Assembly (NCBI RefSeq): GCF_027158465.1
Contig: NZ_JAMKYL010000010.1
Location: forward strand, 1-24,964
DNA from: Oxalobacter paeniformigenes
GTDB taxonomy: Bacteria > Pseudomonadota > Gammaproteobacteria > Burkholderiales > Burkholderiaceae_D
Direction of reading: 5' to 3'
Length of the DNA: 24,964 nucleotides
The notes beneath the pieces were generated by a model, which did not search any database, was not told where the DNA came from, and saw only the letters and a program-made list of their open reading frames with translations. Both the position numbers and the translations under genes were made by a program. Position 1 is the first letter of the stretch, and the number at the start of each line of letters is the position of its first letter. Shown here in pieces: positions 15,620-23,189 of the stretch.

Positions 15620-16277
15620 GGAGATATCGGGTATCTTCTGGCACAAGTTGCCGGTATTTCATTGGCGGCATGTCGTTGCCGTCCTGTTTTTATTATGTCT
15701 TTTTTCCGGACATCCCGCCTGGGCTGCACAAAAGACAGTGTTGGTATTGGGAGACAGCCTTTCGGCAGGGTATGGTCTGGAAAAGGGAACCGGCTGGGTC
15801 GATTTGCTGGGAAAACGGCTGAAAAAGGATTATCCGGAAATCACGATCGTCAATGCCAGCATCAGCGGTGATACGTCCAGCGGTGGCAGGGCAAGGTTGC
15901 CTGCCTTGCTTAAACGGTATGCGCCTACGGTCGTGGTGATCGAGTTGGGGGCCAATGACGGATTGCGTGGTTTTCCTGTCAAATCGATATATGACAATTT
16001 GCTGGCCATGGTGGAGATGGTGAAGAAGCAGAAAGGAACAGTTTTGCTTCTGGGGATGCAGATTCCTCCCAATTACGGACAAGCCTATACACGTGATTTC
16101 GCCGGTGTGTATTCCGCGCTAGCGAAAAAGGGCAAGGTATCTCTGGTGCCTTTTTTCCTGAAAGGGGTGGCCGAACGTGACGATTTGTTCCAGAGCGACA
16201 ATATTCACCCGGTAGCCGAGGCACAACCTGTCATGCTGGACAATGTGTGGCCTTTTCTCGAACCGTTGCTGAAATGA
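15618..16277 (+). CDS. tesA: TesA-type SGNH-fold esterase/lysophospholipase, periplasmic
   Basis: A 219-residue GDSL/SGNH hydrolase (arylesterase, acyl-CoA thioesterase I, lysophospholipase L1 in E. coli). The nucleophile is S47 in LGDSLSAGYG; oxyanion-hole residues are G84 (SGDT) and N113 (GANDG); the catalytic pair is D194 and H197 in DNIHPVAEAQ. An N-terminal hydrophobic segment ending in PAWA-AQK (cut near residue 36) is a signal peptide, so it acts in the periplasm. AGGAG at 15605-15609 lies 8 bases before the ATG at 15618, which decides this start over an in-frame GTG at 15609. Divergent from, and overlapping the start codon of, the ybbA-like gene. Confidence 0.92.
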   Translation: MEISGIFWHKLPVFHWRHVVAVLFLLCLFSGHPAWAAQKTVLVLGDSLSAGYGLEKGTGWVDLLGKRLKKDYPEITIVNASISGDTSSGGRARLPALLKRYAPTVVVIELGANDGLRGFPVKSIYDNLLAMVEMVKKQKGTVLLLGMQIPPNYGQAYTRDFAGVYSALAKKGKVSLVPFFLKGVAERDDLFQSDNIHPVAEAQPVMLDNVWPFLEPLLK

Positions 16278-16281
16278 ACGG

Positions 16282-16590
16282 TCAGGCGTTGTTGCCGTTC
16301 TGAAGGCGACGGCGTCGCAATTCCTGCGGGGTGGCGGCCAGCGGGCGGTAGATTTCGATACGGTCGCCTTCGCCCAGGACGGTATCGAAAGTTTTTTTCT
16401 TGCCGAAAATGCCGACCTGTCCTTCTTTGACGGTGATGGACAGTTCTTTTTCAATGCCGCTTTGCCGGATGGCATCGATCAGCCGGGTGCCTTCGGCAAC
16501 GGTCATGTCGATCATGATCTGACGATCCGTTTCAGCATAACAGACCTGAACGGCGACCGGTTGTCCGGCGGATATATTTCTGTTATCCAT
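16282..16590 (-). CDS. rnfH: RnfH family protein (UPF0125, ubiquitin-like fold)
   Basis: A 102-residue protein with the compact beta-grasp pattern of RnfH/RatB: VQVCYAETDRQIMIDMTVAEGTRLIDAIRQSG...VGIFGKKKTFDTVLGEGDRIEIYRPLAATPQELRRRR. The closing GDRIEIYRPL and basic tail are family hallmarks. Its function is not established; the name comes from an association with Rnf electron-transport genes, none of which is seen here. The ATG at 16590 overlaps the end of ratA by eight bases, suggesting coupled translation; an in-frame GTG at 16605 is the alternative. Confidence 0.88.
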   Translation of the reverse strand: MDNRNISAGQPVAVQVCYAETDRQIMIDMTVAEGTRLIDAIRQSGIEKELSITVKEGQVGIFGKKKTFDTVLGEGDRIEIYRPLAATPQELRRRRLQNGNNA

Positions 16591-17017
16591 GGATTTTCCG
16601 TGCACGCTCGCAAAAAGAATCTACCAGACTGTTGGTGACCATATCGAAAACAGGTCCCAGCAGTTTTTCAAGAAAGAAATGTGAAAATTCGTAATTCAGG
16701 TACAGCTCGACGCGGCAACGGTTGTCATCCAGCGCACTGAATGTCCATTGCCCGTCCAGCCGGCGGAATGGGCCACGGATGAGTTTCATCCGGATGGATG
16801 ACGGTTCGGTATGGGTGTTGCATGTCGTGAAACTTTGCGTGATGCCGCAAAAGTTCAGGAAGATGGAAGCGACTACCGTCTGTCCATCCGGATCACGCTG
16901 GATTTCGACCCGGTCACACCATGGCAGAAAGGAAGGGTAGCTTTCCATGTCGTTGACCAGTGCATACATTTGCGCTGCGCTGTAATTGAGCAATACCGAT
17001 TTGTGTACGATCGTCAT
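16583..17017 (-). CDS. ratA: RatA/Coq10-like START-domain protein
   Basis: A 144-residue polyketide-cyclase/START-fold protein. It has the family opening (VHKSVLLNYSAAQMYALVNDMESYPSFLPWC) and the closing amphipathic helix FDMVTNSLVDSFCERA. Family members include E. coli RatA, reported to inhibit 70S ribosome association, and Coq10, a ubiquinone-binding protein; which role applies here is open. It is divergent from smpB with 57 bases between starts and forms a pair with rnfH, the same smpB-ratA-rnfH cluster as in E. coli. Confidence 0.9.
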   Translation of the reverse strand: MTIVHKSVLLNYSAAQMYALVNDMESYPSFLPWCDRVEIQRDPDGQTVVASIFLNFCGITQSFTTCNTHTEPSSIRMKLIRGPFRRLDGQWTFSALDDNRCRVELYLNYEFSHFFLEKLLGPVFDMVTNSLVDSFCERARKIHG

Positions 17018-17074
17018 CTGGACGTGAGTGATTTTGATAAAATCGCTATTTTATACAAGGAAGCGTGTGCGTTT

Positions 17075-17524
17075 ATGACTATTGCCGATAATAAAAAAGC
17101 ATTTCACGATTATTTTATCGAAGAACGCTTTGAAGCGGGTATGGCGCTGGAGGGCTGGGAAGTCAAGTCCATCCGCGCAGGCCGGGTGCAACTCAAAGAG
17201 GCGTATGTCATTGTCCGCGCAGGCGAGATATTTTTGTTTGGGGCACATATCAGTCCGTTGCCGACGGCATCGACGCATGTCAAACCGGATCCGGTTCGCG
17301 ACAGGAAATTGCTGATGCATGCATCCGAGATCAACAAGTTGATCGGCAAGGTGGAACGTGCCGGTTATACGCTGGTGCCGCTCAACCTGCATTTTTCCAA
17401 GGGGCGAATCAAGTGCGAAATCGGTCTGGCCAAAGGCAAAAAGCAGTATGACAAACGGGAAACCGAGAAAGCACGCGACTGGCAACGCGAACAGCAGCAG
17501 ATCATGAAGCAGAACCGGCGCTGA
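17075..17524 (+). CDS. smpB: SsrA (tmRNA)-binding protein SmpB
   Basis: This 149-residue protein carries tmRNA to stalled ribosomes for trans-translation. Visible family blocks are ADNKKAFHDYFIEERFEAGMALEGWEVKSIRAGRVQLKEAYV, GAHISPLP, RDRKLLMHASEI and the lysine/arginine-rich tail GLAKGKKQYDKRETEKARDWQRE, which folds into the decoding-centre helix. The frame stays open well upstream, but that part is antisense to ratA; the ATG at 17075, with AAGGAAG upstream, gives the standard N terminus. An inverted repeat, GATTTT-GAT-AAAATC (17030-17044), lies in the short divergent spacer. No ssrA gene is recognised in the window. Confidence 0.95.
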   Translation: MTIADNKKAFHDYFIEERFEAGMALEGWEVKSIRAGRVQLKEAYVIVRAGEIFLFGAHISPLPTASTHVKPDPVRDRKLLMHASEINKLIGKVERAGYTLVPLNLHFSKGRIKCEIGLAKGKKQYDKRETEKARDWQREQQQIMKQNRR

Positions 17525-17545
17525 CAAAATGCCGGAGATGCCGCA

Positions 17546-17743
17546 TCAGTCCTGTGCTTCCTTTATCCAGGCCATCAGGATGGCTTCGAGGATTCTTTCA
17601 TTGGAACGGTTGGGGTCGTCGTCGAACCCGTCCAGACGGCAAATCCAGTCGTGCAGATCCGTGAAGCGGACACTCAGAGGATCGGTATCCGGATAACGAT
17701 CGGTCAGTTCTTCGGCGATTCTTTGGGTATCGGACCATTTCAT
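17546..17743 (-). CDS. iscX: Fe-S assembly protein IscX
   Basis: A 65-residue acidic protein matching the family: MKWSDTQRIAEELTDRYPDTDPLSVRFTDLHDWICRLDGFDDDPNRSNERILEAI. IscX binds IscS and iron and modulates the rate of cluster assembly. The ATG at 17743 starts 22 bases after the fdx stop; a GTG at 17758 in the same frame would add five residues. It is the last gene of the isc operon and converges on smpB with 21 bases between stops and no clear terminator. Confidence 0.92.
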   Translation of the reverse strand: MKWSDTQRIAEELTDRYPDTDPLSVRFTDLHDWICRLDGFDDDPNRSNERILEAILMAWIKEAQD

Positions 17744-17765
17744 AATACGGTTTTCCACAGGTTTG

Positions 17766-18104
17766 TCAGCGGTTTTCGCTGACGAGATTGATGGTGTATT
17801 TCGGTATTTCGACCGTCAGGTCTTCTTCGCCGACTTTTGCCTGACAGGAAAGACGTGATTCTGCTTCCAGCCCCCATGCCCTGTCGAGCATGTCTTCTTC
17901 CTTTTCGCTCATTTCCGAAAGCGAGGAAAATCCCTTGCGGATGATGACATGGCAGGTACTGCATGCACCGCATTTTCCGCAAGCGTGTTCGATTTCGATA
18001 TGGTTGTCCAGAAGGGCATCGCAAATCGACTGACCTGAACGGGCGTCAATGACCGCACCATCCGGACAAAGTGCCTCATGGGGCAATACTGTAATTTTTG
18101 GCAT
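17766..18104 (-). CDS. fdx: [2Fe-2S] ferredoxin of the Isc system
   Basis: A 112-residue adrenodoxin-type ferredoxin that supplies electrons for cluster assembly on IscU. The likely ligands are C42, C48, C51 and C87 (ACGKCGACSTC and LSCQA), at the same positions as in E. coli Fdx; C45 is an extra cysteine in the loop. It lies 16 bases after hscA and just before iscX. Confidence 0.95.
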   Translation of the reverse strand: MPKITVLPHEALCPDGAVIDARSGQSICDALLDNHIEIEHACGKCGACSTCHVIIRKGFSSLSEMSEKEEDMLDRAWGLEAESRLSCQAKVGEEDLTVEIPKYTINLVSENR

Positions 18105-18120
18105 GTTGTCTCCGGTAAAT

Positions 18121-19986
18121 TCAGATAACGTCCTTGATCGCCTTGCCGGAAAGAGCTTTCCGGATACTGCGGTTCATGCGTCTGGCGGCGAATTGTTCAG
18201 TACCTTTTGTCAAGGCCTCGACTGCATCGTGCAGGACGGTTGCCGAGTCGCCTTGCAGATGTCGGCGTGTATCGGCAATGAGTTGTTCGATTGTCGCGCG
18301 TTCCGTTTCGTCCAGAAGATCGCCATCGGTATTCAATGCCGTTTCCGTTGCCTGGATCGTACGTCTGGCCTCGACCTGTTCTTCCTTCAGGGCGCGCAGC
18401 TGCATGTCGTTTTCGGCATTTTTTCCGGATTCCTCAAGCATTTTGACGATTTCCATATCGGTCAGGCCGTAGGATGGCTTGACGGTGATGGATGCTTCAG
18501 TACCTGAAATGGTTTCTCGCGCCGAGACGGAGAGCAGACCGTCGGCATCGACCTGAAAGGTGATGCGGATACGAGGAACGCCGGCTGCCATCGGCGGGAT
18601 ACCGCGCAATTCGAAGCGTGCCAGTGAGCGGCAATCATCGACCAGTTCGCGTTCGCCTTGCAGGACGTGAATGGCCAGTGCGGTCTGTCCGTCCTTGAAG
18701 GTCGTGAATTCCTGTGCATAGGTGCAGGGAATGGTAGAGTTTCGCGGAATGATCTTTTCCACCAGTCCTCCCATGGTTTCAATGCCCAGGGAAAGCGGTG
18801 TGACATCGAGCAAAAGCCAGTCGTCGCCAGGCGCGCGGTTTCCTGCCAGAAGATTCGCCTGTGTGGCGGCACCGAGTGCCACGACCTTTTCCGGGTCGAT
18901 CGAAGCGTGGGGTTTTTTGCCGAACAGTTTTTGTATTTGCCGTCGGATATGCGGCATTCGTGTGGCGCCACCAATCAGAATGACACCATCGATGTCGGGG
19001 ACGGTGAGTCCTGCGTCACGAATGGTTTTCTTGACTTGCTGCATGGTTTTGCAGACAAGCGGATGGGTCATCTGTTCAAAGGCACGGGCGGTCAGTTCCA
19101 GATTGATTTTTTCGCCTGACGAAAGAATGGTGTTGATGGTTACTCGCGCACGTGCTGACAGGCGTTCTTTCGCTTCGCGGGCTTTGGTCATCAGCTGTTG
19201 CTTGTCTTCGGGAGAAAGCGGTTTGAGGTGTGCTTTTTCGATGATCCAGCAGAATATGCGGTGGTCGAAATCGTCGCCGCCCAGTCGGGAGTCGCCACCG
19301 GTGGCCAGTACTTCGAAAACACCCTTGTTCAGTTTCAGAATAGAAATGTCGAATGTTCCGCCACCGAGATCGTATGCGGCATAAATACCTTCCGGCGCAT
19401 TGTCCAGACCATAGGCGATCGCAGCGGCTGTCGGTTCGCTCAGGAGACGCAGGACATGAATGCCTGCGAGTTTTGCGGCGTCCTTGGTAGCCTGACGTTG
19501 TGCGTCGTCGAAGTAGGCGGGCACGGTAATGACCGCTCCGGCAAGCGGCTCGTCAAATGCATCTTCGACACGGTATCTGAGTCTGGCAAGAATTTCGGCA
19601 GAGACCTCGACCGGGCTTTTTTCTCCGGCTACCGTGGCGATTCTGACCATGCCGGGATGATCGACGAACTGGTAGGGCAGGCTTTCGAGGTTGGTGATAT
19701 CCGAGAGTGTGCGTCCCATCAGACGTTTGACAGATGCAATGGTATTTTTCGGATCGCTGTTTTGCGCCTGTCTGGCGGCATAGCCGACTTCGGTGTGCCC
19801 GTCAGCGAAATAACGGACGACAGAGGGCAGCAATGGCCGGCGCTGTTCGTCTTCCAGTACTTCAGGAATACTGTTGCGGACAGTCGCGACAAGCGAATGG
19901 GTCGTGCCGAGATCGATACCGACGGCAAGACGGAACTGGTGGGGAGCCGCGGACATGCCGGGTTCTGCAATCTGGAGAAGTGCCAT
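18121..19986 (-). CDS. hscA: Fe-S cluster assembly Hsp70 chaperone HscA
   Basis: A 621-residue specialised Hsp70 that, with HscB, releases the nascent cluster from IscU to acceptor proteins. The nucleotide-binding domain shows GIDLGTTHSLVATV (23-36), AYDLGGGTFDISIL near residue 206 and the VILIGGATRMPHIR block. The substrate domain begins near LLDVTPLSLGIETMGG (about 390). A short N-terminal extension (MALLQIAEPGMSAAPH) is typical of HscA. The gene starts 2 bases after the hscB stop, so translation is probably coupled. Confidence 0.96.
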   Translation of the reverse strand: MALLQIAEPGMSAAPHQFRLAVGIDLGTTHSLVATVRNSIPEVLEDEQRRPLLPSVVRYFADGHTEVGYAARQAQNSDPKNTIASVKRLMGRTLSDITNLESLPYQFVDHPGMVRIATVAGEKSPVEVSAEILARLRYRVEDAFDEPLAGAVITVPAYFDDAQRQATKDAAKLAGIHVLRLLSEPTAAAIAYGLDNAPEGIYAAYDLGGGTFDISILKLNKGVFEVLATGGDSRLGGDDFDHRIFCWIIEKAHLKPLSPEDKQQLMTKAREAKERLSARARVTINTILSSGEKINLELTARAFEQMTHPLVCKTMQQVKKTIRDAGLTVPDIDGVILIGGATRMPHIRRQIQKLFGKKPHASIDPEKVVALGAATQANLLAGNRAPGDDWLLLDVTPLSLGIETMGGLVEKIIPRNSTIPCTYAQEFTTFKDGQTALAIHVLQGERELVDDCRSLARFELRGIPPMAAGVPRIRITFQVDADGLLSVSARETISGTEASITVKPSYGLTDMEIVKMLEESGKNAENDMQLRALKEEQVEARRTIQATETALNTDGDLLDETERATIEQLIADTRRHLQGDSATVLHDAVEALTKGTEQFAARRMNRSIRKALSGKAIKDVI

Positions 19987-19988
19987 GT

Positions 19989-20510
19989 TCAGTTTGTGGA
20001 GTCAGGACCGTCAGCGAACCGGCTGATTTCCTCGCCGAATTTTTCGAGGAACATCAGTTTCCGTGTTTCACGGGCAGCCTGTTCGAATTGGTGTTGGTTC
20101 AGGAATGTTTCAAGGCATTGCAGGCATTCTTCGCGCGATTGCCTGCGTTGTTCATCGAGCGCATGCAACACATGGCGGTCTCCGGAGTCGCGCGCTTCTT
20201 CCAGGGTCTCACGCCATTGCATCTGTTGCATCAGAAAGTCCGGATCCATGGATACGTGCGTTTCTTTCCGTACGTTATAACCGTTGATTTCGCACAGATA
20301 GATGGCGCGTCTGAGTGGATCACGAAGGGTCTTGTAGGCGTCATTGGCCGTCGCCGCCCATTGCATGGCAGCCCGTTTTTCCGTTTCGGTTGCCGTCACG
20401 AAACGGTCCGGATGTACCAGATGCTGTATTTTGCGGTAAGCCTCATCGAGCATGGTGCGATCGACGGCGAATTGTACCGGCAGACCGAAAAGTTCGAAAT
20501 GGTTCTGCAT
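19989..20510 (-). CDS. hscB: Fe-S assembly J-domain co-chaperone HscB
   Basis: A 173-residue type III J-protein. The J domain occupies about residues 1-75, with the HPD motif at 33-35 that stimulates the HscA ATPase. The C-terminal three-helix bundle (about 95-170) binds IscU. Order and spacing (16 bases after iscA, 2 bases before hscA) are those of the standard isc operon. The N terminus MQNHFELFGLPVQF is the expected family start. Confidence 0.94.
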   Translation of the reverse strand: MQNHFELFGLPVQFAVDRTMLDEAYRKIQHLVHPDRFVTATETEKRAAMQWAATANDAYKTLRDPLRRAIYLCEINGYNVRKETHVSMDPDFLMQQMQWRETLEEARDSGDRHVLHALDEQRRQSREECLQCLETFLNQHQFEQAARETRKLMFLEKFGEEISRFADGPDSTN

Positions 20511-20526
20511 GACGAAGATGACCGGT

Positions 20527-20850
20527 TCAAACCCTGAAGCTGTTGCCGCAACCGCAGGTGTCTTTTACATTCGGGTTACGGAACTTGAAACCTTCGTTCA
20601 AGCCTTCGCGGACGAAATCGAGTTCCGTGCCGTCCAGATAGGGCAGGCTTTTCGGATCGACGAAAATCCTGACGCCGTTCGATTCGAAAACCGTATCGTC
20701 CGTACCCGGTTCGTCGACATATTCGAGTTTGTAGGACATGCCTGAACAACCGGTTGTCTGAACACCGAAACGCAAGCCGATACCTTTGCCGCGGCGTTCC
20801 AGAAAGCGGGTGACGTGTCTGGCAGCCTTTTCTGTGAGTGTAATTGCCAT
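20527..20850 (-). CDS. iscA: A-type iron-sulfur carrier IscA
   Basis: A 107-residue A-type carrier with the three conserved cysteines C35 (TTGCSG), C99 and C101 (TCGCG). It accepts iron or clusters and passes them to target proteins. The ATG at 20850 (MAITLTEKAARHV) is preceded by GGACGGAAA and gives the standard N terminus; the frame is open further upstream only by chance. It is a paralogue of erpA at 23190. Confidence 0.95.
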   Translation of the reverse strand: MAITLTEKAARHVTRFLERRGKGIGLRFGVQTTGCSGMSYKLEYVDEPGTDDTVFESNGVRIFVDPKSLPYLDGTELDFVREGLNEGFKFRNPNVKDTCGCGNSFRV

Positions 20851-20866
20851 GATGGTTTCCGTCCTT

Positions 20867-21262
20867 TCATGCCTCGTTCTTTTTTTCCTGGCGTTTGCGA
20901 TAGTCGCTGATCGCCGCCTTGATGGCATCTTCGGCCAGAATCGAGCAGTGAATCTTGACCGGGGGCAATGCCAGTTCATCAGCGATGTCCGAATTCTTGA
21001 TTTGCAGGGCTTCATCCAGTGTCTTGCCCTTGACCCATTCCGTGACCAGCGAACTTGATGCGATGGCGGAACCGCATCCGTAAGTCTTGAAACGGGCGTC
21101 CTCGATTTTGCCTTCGGAATTGACCTTGATTTGCAAACGCATCACGTCGCCACATGCCGGTGCGCCGACCATGCCGGTTCCGACGGTGTCGTCATCCTTG
21201 TCGAAGCTGCCGACATTGCGCGGGTTTTCATAGTGATCGATGACCTTGTTAGAGTATGTCAT
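20867..21262 (-). CDS. iscU: Iron-sulfur cluster scaffold protein IscU
   Basis: A 131-residue scaffold on which clusters are built from IscS sulfur. Cluster ligands are C37, C63 and C106, with D39 and H105 nearby. LPPVK at 99-103 is the motif bound by HscA. The N terminus MTYSNKVIDHYENPRNVG is standard. GGAGAA precedes the ATG at 21262. The gene lies 20 bases after iscS and 16 before iscA. Confidence 0.97.
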   Translation of the reverse strand: MTYSNKVIDHYENPRNVGSFDKDDDTVGTGMVGAPACGDVMRLQIKVNSEGKIEDARFKTYGCGSAIASSSLVTEWVKGKTLDEALQIKNSDIADELALPPVKIHCSILAEDAIKAAISDYRKRQEKKNEA

Positions 21263-21282
21263 GGTGTTCTCCGGTGACCGTT

Positions 21283-22548
21283 TCAGTGGGTGGCCCACTG
21301 AATGGTGTTGATGTCGATACCTTCCTTGTACATGTCCCACAGTGGGGAAAGTTCACGCAGTTTGGCGACCTGTGTCTTGACCAGTTCGATGGCGAAGTCC
21401 ACTTCTTCTTCTGTCGTGAAACGGCCGATCGTGAAACGGATCGAGCTGTGTGCCAGTTCATCGCTTCTGCCCAGTGCACGAAGCACGTAGGACGGTTCCA
21501 GGCTGGCGGATGTGCATGCCGAACCGGACGAGACGGCCAGTCCTTTCATGGCCATCATCAGTGATTCGCCTTCGACATAGTTGAAGCTGACGTTGAGGTT
21601 GTGCGGAATGCGGTGAACCATGTCGCCATTGAATACGACGGCTTCGATCTGCGACAGGCCGTCAGCCAGCCGTTTGGCCAGTATGCGGATACGTGCGATT
21701 TCCGAAGGCATTTCTTCGCGTGCGATGCGGTAGGCTTCGCCCATACCGACGATCTGGTGAGTGGCCAGCGTGCCGGAACGCATACCGCGTTCATGACCGC
21801 CGCCATGCATTTGCGCTTCCAGACGGATACGAGGGCGACGGCGGACAAACAGGGCACCGATACCTTTCGGTCCGCAAATCTTGTGTGCAGTCAGCGTCAT
21901 CAGATCGACTTTCGTTTTTTGCAGGTCGATTTCCATTTTGCCGGCAGCCTGTGCGGCATCGCAGTGGAAAACAATGCCCTTGCCACGGCAAAGTTCGCCG
22001 ATTTCGTCGATCGGCTGGATGACGCCGATTTCGTTATTGACCATCATGACTGATACCAGGATCGTATCGGGACGAATGGCTTTTTCCAGTTGTTCCAGCG
22101 TGATGAGGCCGTTTTCCTGAGGATCGAGGTAGGTTGCTTCAAAACCTTCACGTTCCAGCTCGCGGAAAGTATCAAGAACGGATTTGTGTTCGGTCTTGAC
22201 GGTGATGATGTGTTTTCCCTTGGTCTTGTAAAAATGTGCTGCTCCCTTGATTGCAAGGTTGTTTGCTTCCGTGGCGCCGGATGTCCAGACGATTTCACGG
22301 GCGTCAGCATTGATCAGTGCGGCGACATGACCACGTGCTTCTTCTACGGCCTTTTCCTCTTCCCATCCGTACATATGGCTGTTGGAGGCGGGATTGCCGA
22401 ATTTTTCGCACAGGTAGGGAATCATTTTTTCGGCGACACGCGGGTCGACAGGTGTAGTCGCCGAATAGTCCATGTAGACCGGTCGCGAGGCGTCCTTCGT
22501 GAAATCCTTCAAGATGCTGCATTGTGTAGGTTGTACCGTGGTGTTCAT
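21283..22548 (-). CDS. iscS: Cysteine desulfurase IscS
   Basis: A 421-residue PLP enzyme that takes sulfur from cysteine for Fe-S clusters, tRNA thiolation and other sulfur acceptors. The PLP lysine is K223 (LTAHKICGPKG), the cofactor-stacking histidine H121 (TEHKS), and the persulfide cysteine C345 on the mobile loop (SSGSACTSASLEPSYVLRALG), marking group I. The C-terminal tail IQWATH, needed to contact IscU, is intact. About 20 residues precede the conserved VYMDYSATTPVDPRV; E. coli IscS lacks this extension. It starts 15 bases after the iscR stop. Confidence 0.97.
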   Translation of the reverse strand: MNTTVQPTQCSILKDFTKDASRPVYMDYSATTPVDPRVAEKMIPYLCEKFGNPASNSHMYGWEEEKAVEEARGHVAALINADAREIVWTSGATEANNLAIKGAAHFYKTKGKHIITVKTEHKSVLDTFRELEREGFEATYLDPQENGLITLEQLEKAIRPDTILVSVMMVNNEIGVIQPIDEIGELCRGKGIVFHCDAAQAAGKMEIDLQKTKVDLMTLTAHKICGPKGIGALFVRRRPRIRLEAQMHGGGHERGMRSGTLATHQIVGMGEAYRIAREEMPSEIARIRILAKRLADGLSQIEAVVFNGDMVHRIPHNLNVSFNYVEGESLMMAMKGLAVSSGSACTSASLEPSYVLRALGRSDELAHSSIRFTIGRFTTEEEVDFAIELVKTQVAKLRELSPLWDMYKEGIDINTIQWATH

Positions 22549-22563
22549 GCTGTGTTTTATCCT

Positions 22564-23031
22564 TTATTTCGCCGTTTTCGCGTACATTCCGATATGGCCA
22601 GTGTGCTGGTTTTGCGTTGCCGTCACGGCTTTCGTACCTGAAAGATCCGATAAGGTGACGGATTCCAGATAATCGATGATTCTTTCATTGAGGCTGGCCC
22701 ACAAGTTATGGGTGACGCATTTGATGCTGCCTTTTCCACAGTTGCCGTTGCCGCCGCAGCGCGTGACGTCCAGCGGTTCGTCCACGGCAAAGACAATGTC
22801 GGCAATCGTGATGTCGCCGGCGTCTCTTGCCAGAACGTATCCCCCGCCGGGGCCACGGATGGATTTGACCAGATTGCCACGCCGGAGTTTGGAAAACAGC
22901 TGTTCCAGATAGGCAACGGAAATATCCTGCCGTTCGCTGATACCGGCCAGCGATACCGGTCCGCCCTGCTGGTACCGGTTGACATCGATCATGGCCGTTA
23001 CGGCGAAACGCCCTTTGGTGGTCAGTCTCAT
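22564..23031 (-). CDS. iscR: Fe-S cluster-responsive regulator IscR (Rrf2 family)
   Basis: A 155-residue winged-helix regulator. MRLTTKGRFAVTAMIDV and RGPGGGYVLARDAGDITIADIV are the Rrf2 DNA-binding signatures. The cluster-binding residues are C92, C98, C105 and H108. As I recall, E. coli IscR has C92, C98, C104 and H107, so the second gap here is one residue longer. With a [2Fe-2S] cluster IscR represses its own operon; without it the protein acts on other sites. It leads the isc operon and has a type-1 operator directly upstream. The tail (TKAVTATQNQHTGHIGMYAK) is not conserved. Confidence 0.95.
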   Translation of the reverse strand: MRLTTKGRFAVTAMIDVNRYQQGGPVSLAGISERQDISVAYLEQLFSKLRRGNLVKSIRGPGGGYVLARDAGDITIADIVFAVDEPLDVTRCGGNGNCGKGSIKCVTHNLWASLNERIIDYLESVTLSDLSGTKAVTATQNQHTGHIGMYAKTAK

Positions 23032-23052
23032 AAAATCGTGACGGTGTGTTTA

Positions 23053-23077
23053 TTAGTTGAATATTTTAGTCAAGTAT
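23053..23077 (-). promoter_or_regulatory. Type-1 IscR operator in front of iscR
   Basis: Read on the minus strand, the site is ATACTTGACT, AAAATA, TTCAACTAA (25 bases). Against the E. coli type-1 consensus as I remember it (half-sites ATASYYGACT and GTCRRSTAT around RWWWYA) it matches at 23 of 25 positions. It sits 22-46 bases before the iscR ATG. A TATACT hexamer (23073-23078) overlaps its distal edge as a possible -10, and TTGACT (23068-23073) could instead be a -35; either way bound IscR would block transcription. Confidence 0.7.
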
Positions 23078-23147
23078 AGCAAAGGACACAGAACTCTGCC
23101 AGCGGGCTTTTTTCGTAAAACGGGATGACAATATGTTACGCGGGTGG

Positions 23148-23178
23148 ACGGAAAGGACACTGTATGTGGCCTTTCCGT
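23148..23178. terminator. Strong hairpin after erpA, possible terminator
   Basis: ACGGAAAGG (23148-23156) pairs perfectly with CCTTTCCGT (23170-23178). A further CAC/GTG pair (23158-23160 and 23166-23168) inside one A-G mismatch closes a five-base loop. It lies 11 bases after the erpA stop and upstream of the iscR promoter. There is no T-run on the minus strand, so it may be a weak terminator or a 3'-end stabiliser. Confidence 0.5.
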
Positions 23179-23189
23179 TCGGGACGGGA

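Noticed and set aside
16811..17074. An N-terminal extension of SmpB by 88 codons
   Set aside because: The extension is antisense to ratA and unlike any SmpB; the ATG at 17075 gives the standard N terminus and length.
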